Assembly: GCA_028554795.2 (NCBI GenBank)
Contig: CM068839.1
Coordinates: 86,263,540 to 86,327,539, forward strand
Length of the DNA stretch: 64,000 bases
Source of the DNA: Sinohyriopsis cumingii
Taxonomy: Eukaryota > Mollusca > Bivalvia > Unionida > Unionidae
Reading direction: 5' to 3'
The position numbers and the translations under genes are program-made. The notes beneath the pieces were generated by a model. It was not told the DNA's origin and made no database searches. It saw only the letters and a list, made by a program, of their open reading frames with translations. Numbering within the stretch: position 1 is the first letter of the stretch; each line of letters starts with the position of its first letter. Shown one piece after another: positions 1-7,231 of this stretch.

Positions 1-33
1 ATAGTATTTTTTTTGCAACTGTCTGATGTCACT

Positions 34-290
34 GATTTTTACTAGCAAATACCCTATCAAATCGAGGAAAATGGACAATTTGGCTGGTTTTTACTAGCAA
101 ATACCGTTATGAATCTGTGACTTTGGACGATTTCCTTGATTTTTACTAGCAAATACCCCATCAAATCCACGACGCTGGTCTGTTTTGTTAATTTTTACTA
201 ACAAATACCGTTATGAAACCAGTGAAATGGACGATTTCTTTGATTTTCATAGCAAAATACCGTTATGAAATCGGGAAAATGGTCAGTGGT
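34..290. repeat. Five-copy ~52-bp tandem repeat
   Basis: The motif GATTTTTACTAGCAAATACC recurs at about 34, 86, 138, 189 and 242, a spacing of 51-53 bp. Each copy is followed by C(C/T)ATCAAATC or GTTATGAAATC. Copies 4 and 5 have diverged. The array lies at the 3' side of the E1 genes and may continue left of the window. Possible roles are a regulatory or replication-related repeat of the element, or simply a minisatellite; nothing here decides. Confidence 0.85.
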
Positions 291-329
291 AAAAAAATAT
301 ATATAAAGTAAAATATTTTTAAAGAATTT

Positions 330-593
330 TCACTGAAGTATCTTATCGAGATGATCCCGTGAAATGCACGAGTGAGCAACATTGAGGATTTGGTCTGCAT
401 CACAAGTAATCATCGTGATATTGTTTTCGCGGAGTTGCTTCAGCTGAAAATCTGTCAGTAAAAAGTCATCATTGCCGTGTTTATCGATGATTATTTTAAC
501 AACGCCCGGGGAATGATTTCCGGTAAATATTTTTAGGATGAATTCTTCAAGCGCGCGCTTGTCAACGATGGAACATTTCACGTGTTGATACAT
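330..593 (-). CDS. Small hypothetical protein of E1 (87 aa)
   Basis: An intact ATG-started ORF in the same direction as the E1 capsid genes, 18 bp after the stop of the acidic ORF 612-824. The product is a mixed-charge soluble protein of 87 residues with no signal peptide or membrane segment. I do not recognise a family. Its position in the same-strand run and its near-contiguity with the neighbouring ORF support it as a real gene of the element. E3 has no counterpart, because there the terminal cassette directly follows the vertex gene. Confidence 0.5.
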   Translation of the reverse strand: MYQHVKCSIVDKRALEEFILKIFTGNHSPGVVKIIIDKHGNDDFLLTDFQLKQLRENNITMITCDADQILNVAHSCISRDHLDKILQ

Positions 594-611
594 TTGCTAT
601 GTTATTCGCGT

Positions 612-824
612 TCATTTAATATAATTTATTGTGACAGTGCTGTCATTGATGATGATGCCGTTGGAAACGCTAGCGTTTCCCACAGTGCTATCATCGTCAT
701 CGTTGTCACTGTCAATAAAATCACTGTCAGAGACATCTTCATCTTCATCACTGACAACAAAATCACTGTCAGAGACATCCTCGTCATCATCATACTTCTG
801 ATAATTCGAAGATTTTTTGGACAT
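612..824 (-). CDS. Acidic Ser/Asp-repeat protein of E1 (70 aa)
   Basis: An ATG-started ORF preceded by an A/T-rich leader (ATAATAATG) like those of the capsid genes. The N-terminus is basic (MSKKSS); the middle is an acidic low-complexity tract with the unit VSDSDF/DEDEDVSDSDF repeated at DNA and protein level. The repeat looks like casein-kinase-type acidic serine sites, but that is inference. No family is recognised. A perfect 18-bp palindrome lies inside the reading frame at 663-680. It could be a small regulatory or DNA-mimic-like protein, or a chance ORF in repeat DNA. Confidence 0.45.
   Translation of the reverse strand: MSKKSSNYQKYDDDEDVSDSDFVVSDEDEDVSDSDFIDSDNDDDDSTVGNASVSNGIIINDSTVTINYIK
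663..680. repeat. Perfect 18-bp palindrome
   Basis: GGAAACGCTAGCGTTTCC is fully self-complementary and lies inside the acidic ORF. It could form a 9-bp cruciform stem or be a dimeric protein-binding site. Confidence 0.8.
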
Positions 825-879
825 TATTATGATATGATATTATTAATTGAAAGTCCTTGAAAAATACTTTGTATTTTTA

Positions 880-935
880 CGATGGAAATCGTTTCACGAT
901 GAAAATCTTAAGATGGAAATCGTTTCACGATTTCA
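880..935. repeat. Direct repeat and stem-loop after the E1 vertex gene
   Basis: GATGGAAATCGTTTCACGAT occurs at about 880 and 912. The second copy is part of a perfect stem-loop at 917-935 (GAAATCG, 5-nt loop, CGATTTC). The stop codon of the displaced 3' frame of the vertex gene (925-927) falls inside the hairpin, so the structure may mark the 3' end of the transcript. Confidence 0.6.
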
Positions 936-1090
936 CCAGCAGATTAATACTAACAGTCTCCCCACGCAGGTCCAAAAGTCTACCCTGCTGGTCAGTGACT
1001 TTAAAATTTATCCTTGTCAGCGTAGGGTTATGACACCGCAACGATACCGGATTGATTGGCTCTTGCACAATCAAAAATCCAGGTGGCTCT
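925..1090 (-). pseudogene. Out-of-frame 3' end of the E1 vertex gene
   Basis: Translated one frame over, this stretch gives the C-terminal section conserved with E3 (PPGFLIV, then INPV, RCH and TRINFK). It ends at a TGA at 925-927. It shows that the ORF stop at 1091 is a break and not the native end, unless frameshifting is used. Confidence 0.75.
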
Positions 1091-2344
1091 CTAGGAGTAA
1101 ATGAATACTTGATTTGATATTGTTGTGTCTATGTTGTAGCTGCCATCGATTACGTCACATACAAGATTGACCGCGACAACATCAGTGATTGCTACGATGC
1201 CAGGAGAAATATGCCGGCCATCACCGCTGGTGGAATTATCATGTGCTAAGATAACGGGTTCTGGTAGTATTCGTTTGTGTTGTGCAAGTATGTCATCGAA
1301 GTATTCATCGACGATATCAGTGACGAATTTTCGCAAGATGACCGGGGAAACATATCCTGGTAATTTAAAATTCGGCAGTTCAGCTTCGGTCAGCGAGTAC
1401 TTATCCAAAAATTGTTGTTTAATGATGGAGCTACTGTCGGTTACTACCTGAATCATTCGTTGGTTAATATATTCCATATCTGCGGCAATCTGATTTAATA
1501 TTTCGATTTGCTTAATAATGTGTCCACGTGAACCTGTTACATCAGAAAGATGTTCTTGGAAGCGTTGCCGTAGATGCGCTAGTTGCGCACGGTGCTCCAC
1601 ATTAATAGTTTTAAAAAATTCAGTAATTTCGCTCAGATAAACACGAAATCCTAATCCTCCTACTCCCGTTGAATATGTTGCACGAGTAAAAGTCCACACA
1701 ATATCGCCGCCGTCACTAAGAGGCGGGATCCACCTATCCACCGTTGCACCTTTTATATCATCCAGACGCGGCCTATAACCGGGTGTAATTCCGTGATATG
1801 ACTTCGCGTCAGTGATATAATCGGATTTTTCGGGTGCAACGGGTGGTGTCGGTGGTGCCGGTGGTGGATTTCGAGGCCATCCTAATACTGTTCTGATTGA
1901 ACTGTTATAGATATCAACGGCGTAACCCGGTGTTGAGATTTCGATGATCGTGGACAGCGTTGGCTCGTGTGCAGTAATTGATATTTTTGCTTCTTTTCCG
2001 GTGATACGTTTTATTTGACGCTGTATTTCTTTGTTGATTTCCTCTATCTGATAACTCCCAGTGGATAACGCAATGACGTTCCAATCTGGGGTTCCATCAG
2101 CGTTATTCTGATACGAGAAAACAAATGAGTTATTCGGCAACTGTCCGTGAAATGATGTCGACCTGATATTGGGCCAACTGTGATATACTCGTAATTGTGC
2201 CAACGCGATTTCACTTACTGGAATTGCAGTTGGAAAATTAATGCTGAACTCTGGTTGCGTCGAGGACACTGATATCATTGTGGTCCTTACCGGAGGTGTA
2301 TTCGCGGCTATGTCGAGCAACGCTTGGCGCTGAATTATCTCCAT
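1091..2344 (-). CDS. Vertex/penton- or spike-like capsid protein of E1, with inserted domain and 3' frame break
   Basis: The first 160 residues match the E3 homologue (60779-61633) almost throughout (PEFSINFP, LRVYHSWPNIR, NNSFVF, TGSYQIEEINKE, TPGYAVDIYNSSIRTVLGWP). The order 'NNS, GSY-I, terminal LGW' is the pattern of a minor jelly-roll or fibre-base protein seen in many Polinton-like animal elements. Residues 161-365 have no counterpart in E3; they begin with a Pro-rich linker and include a likely coiled coil around 245-310. Homology resumes at residue 366. The frame ends at 1091, but E3-like sequence (PPGFLIV, PINPV, RCH, LTRINF) continues in another frame down to a stop at 925-927, so a single-base change near 1100 removes about 58 residues. 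The start overlaps the membrane-protein gene by 107 bp. The capsid role is inference from family and context. Confidence 0.7.
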   Translation of the reverse strand: MEIIQRQALLDIAANTPPVRTTMISVSSTQPEFSINFPTAIPVSEIALAQLRVYHSWPNIRSTSFHGQLPNNSFVFSYQNNADGTPDWNVIALSTGSYQIEEINKEIQRQIKRITGKEAKISITAHEPTLSTIIEISTPGYAVDIYNSSIRTVLGWPRNPPPAPPTPPVAPEKSDYITDAKSYHGITPGYRPRLDDIKGATVDRWIPPLSDGGDIVWTFTRATYSTGVGGLGFRVYLSEITEFFKTINVEHRAQLAHLRQRFQEHLSDVTGSRGHIIKQIEILNQIAADMEYINQRMIQVVTDSSSIIKQQFLDKYSLTEAELPNFKLPGYVSPVILRKFVTDIVDEYFDDILAQHKRILPEPVILAHDNSTSGDGRHISPGIVAITDVVAVNLVCDVIDGSYNIDTTISNQVFIYS

Positions 2345-2867
2345 CGTTATTGTTATTGTTGGTTTTCAAATGAAAACCGTTTGCGGTTTCAGTATTTACC
2401 GCGCGCTCATAGTCGTTATATACACCGGACATCAGCGTGAATTCAGAATCTGATATGTTCTTGTCGTCTACGCTGGATGATATCAACGAGGACAATTTCG
2501 AGTAGGCGCTGTTGGCCGCGTTGGCTAGTTGTTGATACTCGTGTAATTTTGTTGTCGCGCACGAGGATATTTTTTTTGCGATGATGTTGGCGACTCCCGC
2601 AATCGTCGTTGAGGCTGAAATTGTGATTGTGATAGCGATTGCAGCAGTTACTGGTGTCAGCGCAGACAATAGCACACCCGTGGATGCAACTACCGCGGAT
2701 ACCGAATACACTGTTATGTCCAGCGCGGTCACACGGCGTTTATATTTTTTTATTTTTGTTGCGCATCTGTCAATGGTATTTTTCAACGTTGATTGCCATT
2801 CGCGTACCTGATCATACCGGTATTGCTGAGCGCTTGATGACAGTGTTGTCGTTGATGCTGATTTCAT
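2238..2867 (-). CDS. Two-segment membrane protein of E1 (209 aa)
   Basis: The N-terminal ~48 residues are polar and end in a basic stretch (KIKKYKRR). Two hydrophobic Ala/Ile/Thr/Val segments follow at about 51-70 and 72-98, then a basic KKI and a helical region with a SAYSKLSSLISSS motif and DKNISDSEF. The E3 homologue (61639-62175) has the same layout. This combination of a glycine/alanine-rich membrane hairpin followed by a 'dispersed helix plus ISD.EF' tail recurs in animal Polinton-like elements; a virion membrane or capsid-associated role is inferred. The last ~50 residues (Asn-rich, then low complexity) overlap the vertex gene in another frame and are not conserved in E3, so the native stop may have been lost. 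The leader is AATAATAAAAATG. Confidence 0.65.
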   Translation of the reverse strand: MKSASTTTLSSSAQQYRYDQVREWQSTLKNTIDRCATKIKKYKRRVTALDITVYSVSAVVASTGVLLSALTPVTAAIAITITISASTTIAGVANIIAKKISSCATTKLHEYQQLANAANSAYSKLSSLISSSVDDKNISDSEFTLMSGVYNDYERAVNTETANGFHLKTNNNNNDGDNSAPSVARHSREYTSGKDHNDISVLDATRVQH

Positions 2868-2879
2868 TTTTATTATTAT

Positions 2880-4049
2880 TTACGTAACCAATTGAGGCGT
2901 TTCTGCGACGAATTCCAAACACCACCAGTAAGATGTTGCAGTTAATTTCTCGTCTGCGGCTTCAAGTATAAATATTTCTTCGGTTCCGCTGTTTAGTATT
3001 ACAGTTACAACCCCGGAATACTTATCGGTGGAATGTCTCCAACGATATGTTGTGAAGATTTCAAACTTAGCGGCGGAAAACACAGACAACCTGTACACGC
3101 CAGTGGCTGTTGCTGTGTGTTTGATAGTATTATTTTGTCGGGACCATGTTGCGAATCCCGATGATACCGTGAATACGATGTTGGTGATATGCCCGGGAGT
3201 AACTGTAACGGGGACTTTAATCAAACTGGTTTTGTTAACGATCTCAGGAATTCCCGATACGATATCCTGCTGTGTTCGTTTGATCGTGTCAATGTCGGTC
3301 TTGATATCAACGAGTTTCATATCGACGACTGGAGGAGTTCCAAAGAACTTATCAACGGTCTCACCAGTTTTTTGATAGTTTCTGCGAAATCTTGTAAACG
3401 CGCCCACGTGAACATCATACTCTGCCCGCAACGTGGCTAGTTTACCGTCAATGGCGCTATCGCTTGTGTCTACGTATTGTTTGTTTGCGGCATCTTGGTC
3501 AGATTCGGGATTTTTTAACGCGTTTATTTTGTTGTGATTCATGACAAGTTCACCTGTCATTGTGTCGCCGGATTTTATTACTCTGTCGCTGACTAGGCCA
3601 ACAACGAGTTTGTACTGCGCGTCGACGTATTGTTTATTTGCGGCATCTTCGGGACCTATTGGATCCGCTAACACAGTTATTTTGTTGTTGTTCATGCTGA
3701 GTTCGCCTGTCATTATATCACCGGTCTTTGCTACACGCGTCGCTGCAACTCTTCGTGCGTCCTCTCGCAGCATCGCAATTGATATCGACGAATCTCTGAT
3801 TTTGCCGCCGTCAGTAAGTACAACGATGTTGTCCGGGACAGCTCCAGAAACTTTCATAATTATGTCGCCCAGTTTAACATTGCTGGTTTTTAGTTTGCCG
3901 TGTGTGTCCTGAAAAATAACAACCTCATCTGGGCCAACCTCGGCTAGATTTAAAAGATTATCAACGTCATCTTTGGTCGCATACTTCGATAGGTCGATAT
4001 CTTTTTTTTCTTCCTTGGTTCTGCTTGATCTTCCATAAATGTCAACCAT
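2880..4049 (-). CDS. Fibre protein of E1 with phage-tail-fibre-type repeats (389 aa)
   Basis: Residues 1-90 are a conserved N-terminal domain shared with the E3 fibre (starts MVDIYGR; NLAEVGPDEVVIFQD; GKLK). Residues 108-143 and 158-194 are two copies of the classic phage tail-fibre unit, TGD.MTGEL.MN.NKI..L..P....DAANKQYVD. A DKFFG motif near 233 and a short coiled segment (KTDIDTIKRTQQDI) follow. Residues 280-389 form a beta-rich C-terminal domain (GVYRLSVFSAAKFE, GTEEIFILEA, W.CLEFVAE) also shared with E3, probably the receptor-binding head. The gene follows the protease with an 18-bp spacer. An attachment-fibre role is inferred from the repeats and architecture; trimerisation is expected for such shafts. 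Confidence 0.75.
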   Translation of the reverse strand: MVDIYGRSSRTKEEKKDIDLSKYATKDDVDNLLNLAEVGPDEVVIFQDTHGKLKTSNVKLGDIIMKVSGAVPDNIVVLTDGGKIRDSSISIAMLREDARRVAATRVAKTGDIMTGELSMNNNKITVLADPIGPEDAANKQYVDAQYKLVVGLVSDRVIKSGDTMTGELVMNHNKINALKNPESDQDAANKQYVDTSDSAIDGKLATLRAEYDVHVGAFTRFRRNYQKTGETVDKFFGTPPVVDMKLVDIKTDIDTIKRTQQDIVSGIPEIVNKTSLIKVPVTVTPGHITNIVFTVSSGFATWSRQNNTIKHTATATGVYRLSVFSAAKFEIFTTYRWRHSTDKYSGVVTVILNSGTEEIFILEAADEKLTATSYWWCLEFVAETPQLVT

Positions 4050-4067
4050 TATCTGTTATGGGGTTGT

Positions 4068-4526
4068 TTAAATTTGGAGATGATTTTTCAACGTGTATTC
4101 ATGCACGACTTTATGAGGAGGAATCGCTGGATGTTTTGTTATCGCGTCAAGAACATTCAATACCTGCTGACCACATATCGGAGGATCGGTTAGTGTTTGT
4201 GTTGGTAACGTTGACTGCCAAACTGGAATTGAAAATCTTTGGACGTACATGAGAAACTCAACTGGCGGTGCTAGCCCGTACGAATCGAAATAGATAATTC
4301 CACGCGGATCGATCGCGTAAGCAACCCAGTGAGTTCCAGGACCTTCGCGGTTGTCGAGATTAATAATTCCTGTTTCTGGATTATTCGGTGTTGCTGGTAA
4401 TTCATCTCGCATAAATACACCTCTGAAATTTTTTATACGTAATTGTTTAACAGCATCAAGCAAATCAAAATTACTCGCTGGAAGCTTCAATGGAGGAGGT
4501 GTTTTCAAAACCTTTTTGGGTACCAT
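4068..4526 (-). CDS. Adenain-like maturation cysteine protease of E1 (152 aa)
   Basis: The catalytic layout of the adenovirus-type (C5/Ulp1-like fold) protease is visible: His66 in GTHW, Asp81 in YFDS, and Cys118 in PPICG. The segment NLD..EGPGTHWVAYAIDP is characteristic of Polinton/adenovirus proteases. At 152 residues it is shorter than adenain (about 200) and carries little beyond the catalytic core, and the usual CG.YC after the nucleophile is CGQQV here. The enzyme would cleave capsid and core precursors inside the assembling particle. The start overlaps the end of the pX-like gene by 22 bp. The E3 copy (63651-64000) keeps all three catalytic residues. Confidence 0.9.
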   Translation of the reverse strand: MVPKKVLKTPPPLKLPASNFDLLDAVKQLRIKNFRGVFMRDELPATPNNPETGIINLDNREGPGTHWVAYAIDPRGIIYFDSYGLAPPVEFLMYVQRFSIPVWQSTLPTQTLTDPPICGQQVLNVLDAITKHPAIPPHKVVHEYTLKNHLQI

Positions 4527-5053
4527 GACGCCGGAGTTCCCGGTAGTCTTAGACCCGCTCCGTATTGTTCCACTGGAAGTTTTAAACGATTGGGCTGAGG
4601 CATAGTTGTCTTTCGGGGGCGTCTTGTTGGTTTTTGTGTTCTTGTTTGTCTTTTTTTTAGACTTTCCTTGTGTAAAATTCCTTTTCCGGTTACTTTCTTT
4701 AGTGCCATTCCAGCAGCGGTTCCAACTGCTCCTAACGCGGCTGCCTTTGCCGCGGCGGCTGCTGCTGGTGCTAACGCGGCGGCAATTATTGGAAGAAATG
4801 GAAGTATTCCGCCGGTCTTTTTGACCATATCTTTGACCGCGGCCGGAGAGAGATCAATTCGAACTCCAGTCGTGCCCTGCTTCGCGCTGTTGAAATGTTT
4901 TAGCTGAGTTTTAGTCAGCGACAGCTTGTTTGGACCGCCCGCTAGCTGATTGTGTTTTAACGTTATTGATGTCCCACATGTGCTCGCGTTTTTCGATTGT
5001 AATTTCTTCGCCTGACCAGGAGTCAGTGACACATTAACGTAACTATATGACAT
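4505..5053 (-). CDS. pX/pVI-like minor virion protein of E1 (182 aa)
   Basis: The first 75 residues hold a repeat-like motif (LTPGQAKKLQS, LTKTQLKHFNSAKQG, DLSPAAVKDMVKKTGG) typical of a minor protein of Polintons and related viruses. A GGILPFLP turn and an Ala-rich hydrophobic or amphipathic helix follow at 82-118, then a strongly basic Arg/Lys/Thr/Pro stretch (about 119-150) and a C-terminus with YGAGLRLPG. The hydrophobic-then-basic design resembles adenovirus pX/pVI-type core or membrane-lytic proteins. It lies between the MCP and the protease; GAGL may be a protease site. The leader is ATTAAATAAAATG. Functional assignment is moderate. Confidence 0.65.
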   Translation of the reverse strand: MSYSYVNVSLTPGQAKKLQSKNASTCGTSITLKHNQLAGGPNKLSLTKTQLKHFNSAKQGTTGVRIDLSPAAVKDMVKKTGGILPFLPIIAAALAPAAAAAAKAAALGAVGTAAGMALKKVTGKGILHKESLKKRQTRTQKPTRRPRKTTMPQPNRLKLPVEQYGAGLRLPGTPASWYPKRF

Positions 5054-5066
5054 TTTATTTAATACG
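5054..5066 (-). promoter_or_regulatory. A/T-rich leader TATTAAATAAAATG before the pX-like gene
   Basis: The sequence just 5' of the ATG reads TATTAAATAAA-ATG, nearly the same as before gene B and similar before the MCP. It resembles the TAAAATG-type late promoters of large DNA viruses, with transcription starting next to the start codon. Confidence 0.4.
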
Positions 5067-5104
5067 ATATTGATCTAATTGTTTACAAGTTGCTGCTAGC
5101 AGTG

Positions 5105-6520
5105 TTACATATTTTCCACTGGAGCATCGATGACTCTCATTCGGCCGCCAACACCCTCAAGCAACATTGCTTTATCGGAGAGTATGACAGCGATTGCTCT
5201 AAAACCACCAGCGGGAATATCACCAACTTTAGCCTTGAAGTGTATATCAACGACCGATTGTTTGGTTAGATCAAGATGTTCCAGTGAAAAGTAATAAATC
5301 GGATACAACGTTGTGAAATCCAACTGTGATATCTGCAAGCCGGTATCAATATTTTGATCACGTCCCATAAATGTCATCAGACGATGATATGCACGCGCAA
5401 CTTGATTGTTTTCAAAATCTATCACTATATCCTCGGATGGTTCTTGATGTCCGTTTATTCGCAGCGAAACTTCAGAGACAGCTAGTTTGTCAAAAATCAT
5501 GTGCGAGCGTATTTGACTATTTACTCTTGCGTTAGCCTGGAGTGCTACGAAAATATGTCGTGGTGCTGACACCCCCTGCTGTGATGCTATGTGCCACGTG
5601 AATTGATCAGTGGCACTCTGAATGGAATCTGTAGATGTTGTCAGCCACGATATCAATGATTTACCACCTGTGTCCATGAAAGAGAGTAACCGTTGCTCTT
5701 CAGCTAACGATGGTGACATCACTGGCATCCACAACGCAAGCTTAGATAATATTACTTTACCAGGATTAACAGCAGGATCATCACCTTCTCGCCAGATAGC
5801 GTCGTTGTCGTCACCTTTTCTAACAAGTACAACTGTATGCTTGGCTCCAAAAATAACCTTTCTGACACCTCTGCAAAATCCAAAGATGTGAGACAGCGGA
5901 ATTGCACATGAAAATTTTCTACGATTATCTGATAACATCAATTTACGCGTAGCAAAACCAAGATTGTACTCTGGACTAGGCCTTAATATTGGAAACGCAT
6001 CACCTGGCCTATCATCAAATCCAGCTGGCTGTGGGTGAACAGCAGTGTCTCGTGCTGTTTGTACCAGAATAACAGATCTGTGTTCAGGATAATCAGCATT
6101 ATCCTTAGCAAACATCATAGTCGGACCAGCCGATCTAGTGTAATCATCTGAGTATCGTGCTAATCCCACGATTGTTGTGACAACGTCAACGTTATCCTGA
6201 ATCGTTTCAATTTCCCTTCCATCGATGCTATATGAAGCACTTCTGAATAGTGCCATGATGCCGTTGTTGACAAGACCAACTCGAAAATTAGCTCCATATG
6301 CTGTATTAGCGATAACATCTGTTACAACTTCACCCGCGACTTCAAGGAATGCTTCAGCGGGTAAGAAATATCTACTTGTATCATGTACTTGTAATTCAAT
6401 TCGCCCCCGCTGATTGGCTGATCTTGCTTCGTAGGAATAATACTGATAATCACGCACAGACTCATCTTTAAGCGTTGGTGCATCCATGTCGAACGCTGGA
6501 TCTGATACTCGTTTGAACAT
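5105..6520 (-). CDS. Major capsid protein, double-jelly-roll type, of E1 (471 aa)
   Basis: I start at the ATG at 6520 (MFKRVSDPAFD); an in-frame GTG 12 codons upstream is less likely, since this ATG follows an A/T-rich leader 10 nt after the gene B stop. The protein resembles the large invertebrate family that includes nematode F54H12.2-like proteins, which are Polinton-type capsid proteins. Signature blocks are a DRKF-like segment with IPLSHIFGFCRG near residues 206-218, FGAKHTVVLVRKGDD following, KVILSKLALWMP, and PRHIFVALQ near 320. The length suits two jelly rolls. It is the largest E1 gene and is intact. It would form the hexameric capsomers. No MCP from E3 is inside the window. Confidence 0.85.
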   Translation of the reverse strand: MFKRVSDPAFDMDAPTLKDESVRDYQYYSYEARSANQRGRIELQVHDTSRYFLPAEAFLEVAGEVVTDVIANTAYGANFRVGLVNNGIMALFRSASYSIDGREIETIQDNVDVVTTIVGLARYSDDYTRSAGPTMMFAKDNADYPEHRSVILVQTARDTAVHPQPAGFDDRPGDAFPILRPSPEYNLGFATRKLMLSDNRRKFSCAIPLSHIFGFCRGVRKVIFGAKHTVVLVRKGDDNDAIWREGDDPAVNPGKVILSKLALWMPVMSPSLAEEQRLLSFMDTGGKSLISWLTTSTDSIQSATDQFTWHIASQQGVSAPRHIFVALQANARVNSQIRSHMIFDKLAVSEVSLRINGHQEPSEDIVIDFENNQVARAYHRLMTFMGRDQNIDTGLQISQLDFTTLYPIYYFSLEHLDLTKQSVVDIHFKAKVGDIPAGGFRAIAVILSDKAMLLEGVGGRMRVIDAPVENM

Positions 6521-6534
6521 TTTATATAAATTAT
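6521..6534 (-). promoter_or_regulatory. A/T-rich leader before the MCP gene
   Basis: Reads TAATTTATATAAA-ATG on the coding strand. It matches the leaders of the neighbouring genes and supports 6520 as the MCP start. Confidence 0.4.
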
Positions 6535-6974
6535 CGACGTCTAAAACGAAGACCACTTCCTGATATCAGGCTCGTATTTATTTGTTCGGGTATTTGGTTT
6601 ACTAGCTCCGCAAGTTTTTGATTAGCGGATTGATTTATTACTTTACTGACATCCGCGGGCATAAGTTCAGTGCTCGGCAATTTTACTGGCGGTGGTTTAA
6701 CCGCGCTAGGTCTACGTGCTAACCGTAACAGTCTACTCTTAACTGACGTAAATGCCTTTCCGGCAAGATTACCAACAGCTCCAAGGGCTTTATCCTTGAC
6801 AACATCAATCGCTTTCATCGACAGTTGTTTCGCAATCGGTAACGCCTTAGGGGCTATCCTTGAAAACAAACCCGTAACAACATCACCGAGACCATCTCCG
6901 TAGGTTGCTCTGTAGACCGGTAATCGTGAATTCACTACTCTAACTGGGCTGGGTCGAGTATCGTGTATGATCAT
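6531..6974 (-). CDS. Gene B: basic minor virion protein with C-terminal GSG motif (147 aa)
   Basis: The N-terminus (RPSPVRVVNSRLPVYRATYGDGLGDVVTGLF) is followed by an amphipathic Ala/Val/Lys region, a basic stretch (KSRLLRLARRPS), a PPPVKLPSTELMP linker, and a helical section with ANQKLAELVNQIPEQI. The end is ISGSGLRFRRR. ISGSG fits the adenain-type cleavage pattern [MIL]-x-G-x-G. The gene lies between gene A and the MCP and ends 10 nt before the MCP start. I infer a minor capsid or core protein; no specific family name can be given. Confidence 0.6.
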   Translation of the reverse strand: MIIHDTRPSPVRVVNSRLPVYRATYGDGLGDVVTGLFSRIAPKALPIAKQLSMKAIDVVKDKALGAVGNLAGKAFTSVKSRLLRLARRPSAVKPPPVKLPSTELMPADVSKVINQSANQKLAELVNQIPEQINTSLISGSGLRFRRR

Positions 6975-6987
6975 TTTATTTAATTGT
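6975..6987 (-). promoter_or_regulatory. A/T-rich leader CAATTAAATAAAATG before gene B
   Basis: The coding strand reads CAATTAAATAAA-ATG, sharing TTAAATAAAATG with the leader of the pX-like gene about 2 kb away. Conservation of an intergenic 12-mer in a compact element suggests a common promoter. Confidence 0.4.
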
Positions 6988-6999
6988 TGTTTTCTCTAA

Positions 7000-7231
7000 C
7001 TAGTCGCTGTAATAACCATCTGCGAGTTCATTAACAAGTTCACGGTAGATGCCGATATCCATGATACCACGCTGAAATAGTCGTTGACAGATATCAGCCG
7101 CTTCATTAATTATTTCTGGTGAGTTATTTCCGGCACGTTTTCCTCCGATGAGAACTTCTAGCCGTGATACATCATCGACGATATTATTAGGACAAGCAAT
7201 AAAACCGCTTCCTGTTTTTAGACCATCTCCG
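7000..7231 (-). pseudogene. Out-of-frame C-terminal domain of gene A in E1
   Basis: In a different frame from 7187-8089, this stretch encodes a domain with GSGFIACPNN, SRLEVL, GGKRAGNNSPEI and a C-terminal helix, ending at TAG 7000-7002. The same domain is in E2 (LIACPDNV, GKRAGNNSPEL), so it is the native end of gene A. The frame is lost at an 8-A homopolymer at 7232-7239. Reaching this frame needs one base fewer or more, which suggests a small indel; +1 or -2 ribosomal frameshifting is the alternative. Confidence 0.75.

Noticed and set aside
34..290. Regularly spaced repeats resembling a CRISPR array
   Set aside because: The repeats are imperfect, the 'spacers' are themselves partly repeated, there are no cas genes, and the context is eukaryotic.
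582..860. Plus-strand ORF with hydrophobic repeats
   Set aside because: Mirror frame of the acidic Asp/Ser repeat ORF; Val/Ile richness comes from complementing GAT/GAC codons.
6521..6556. GTG-started extension of the MCP (483 aa)
   Set aside because: It would overlap gene B, and an ATG 12 codons later follows the common A/T-rich leader.
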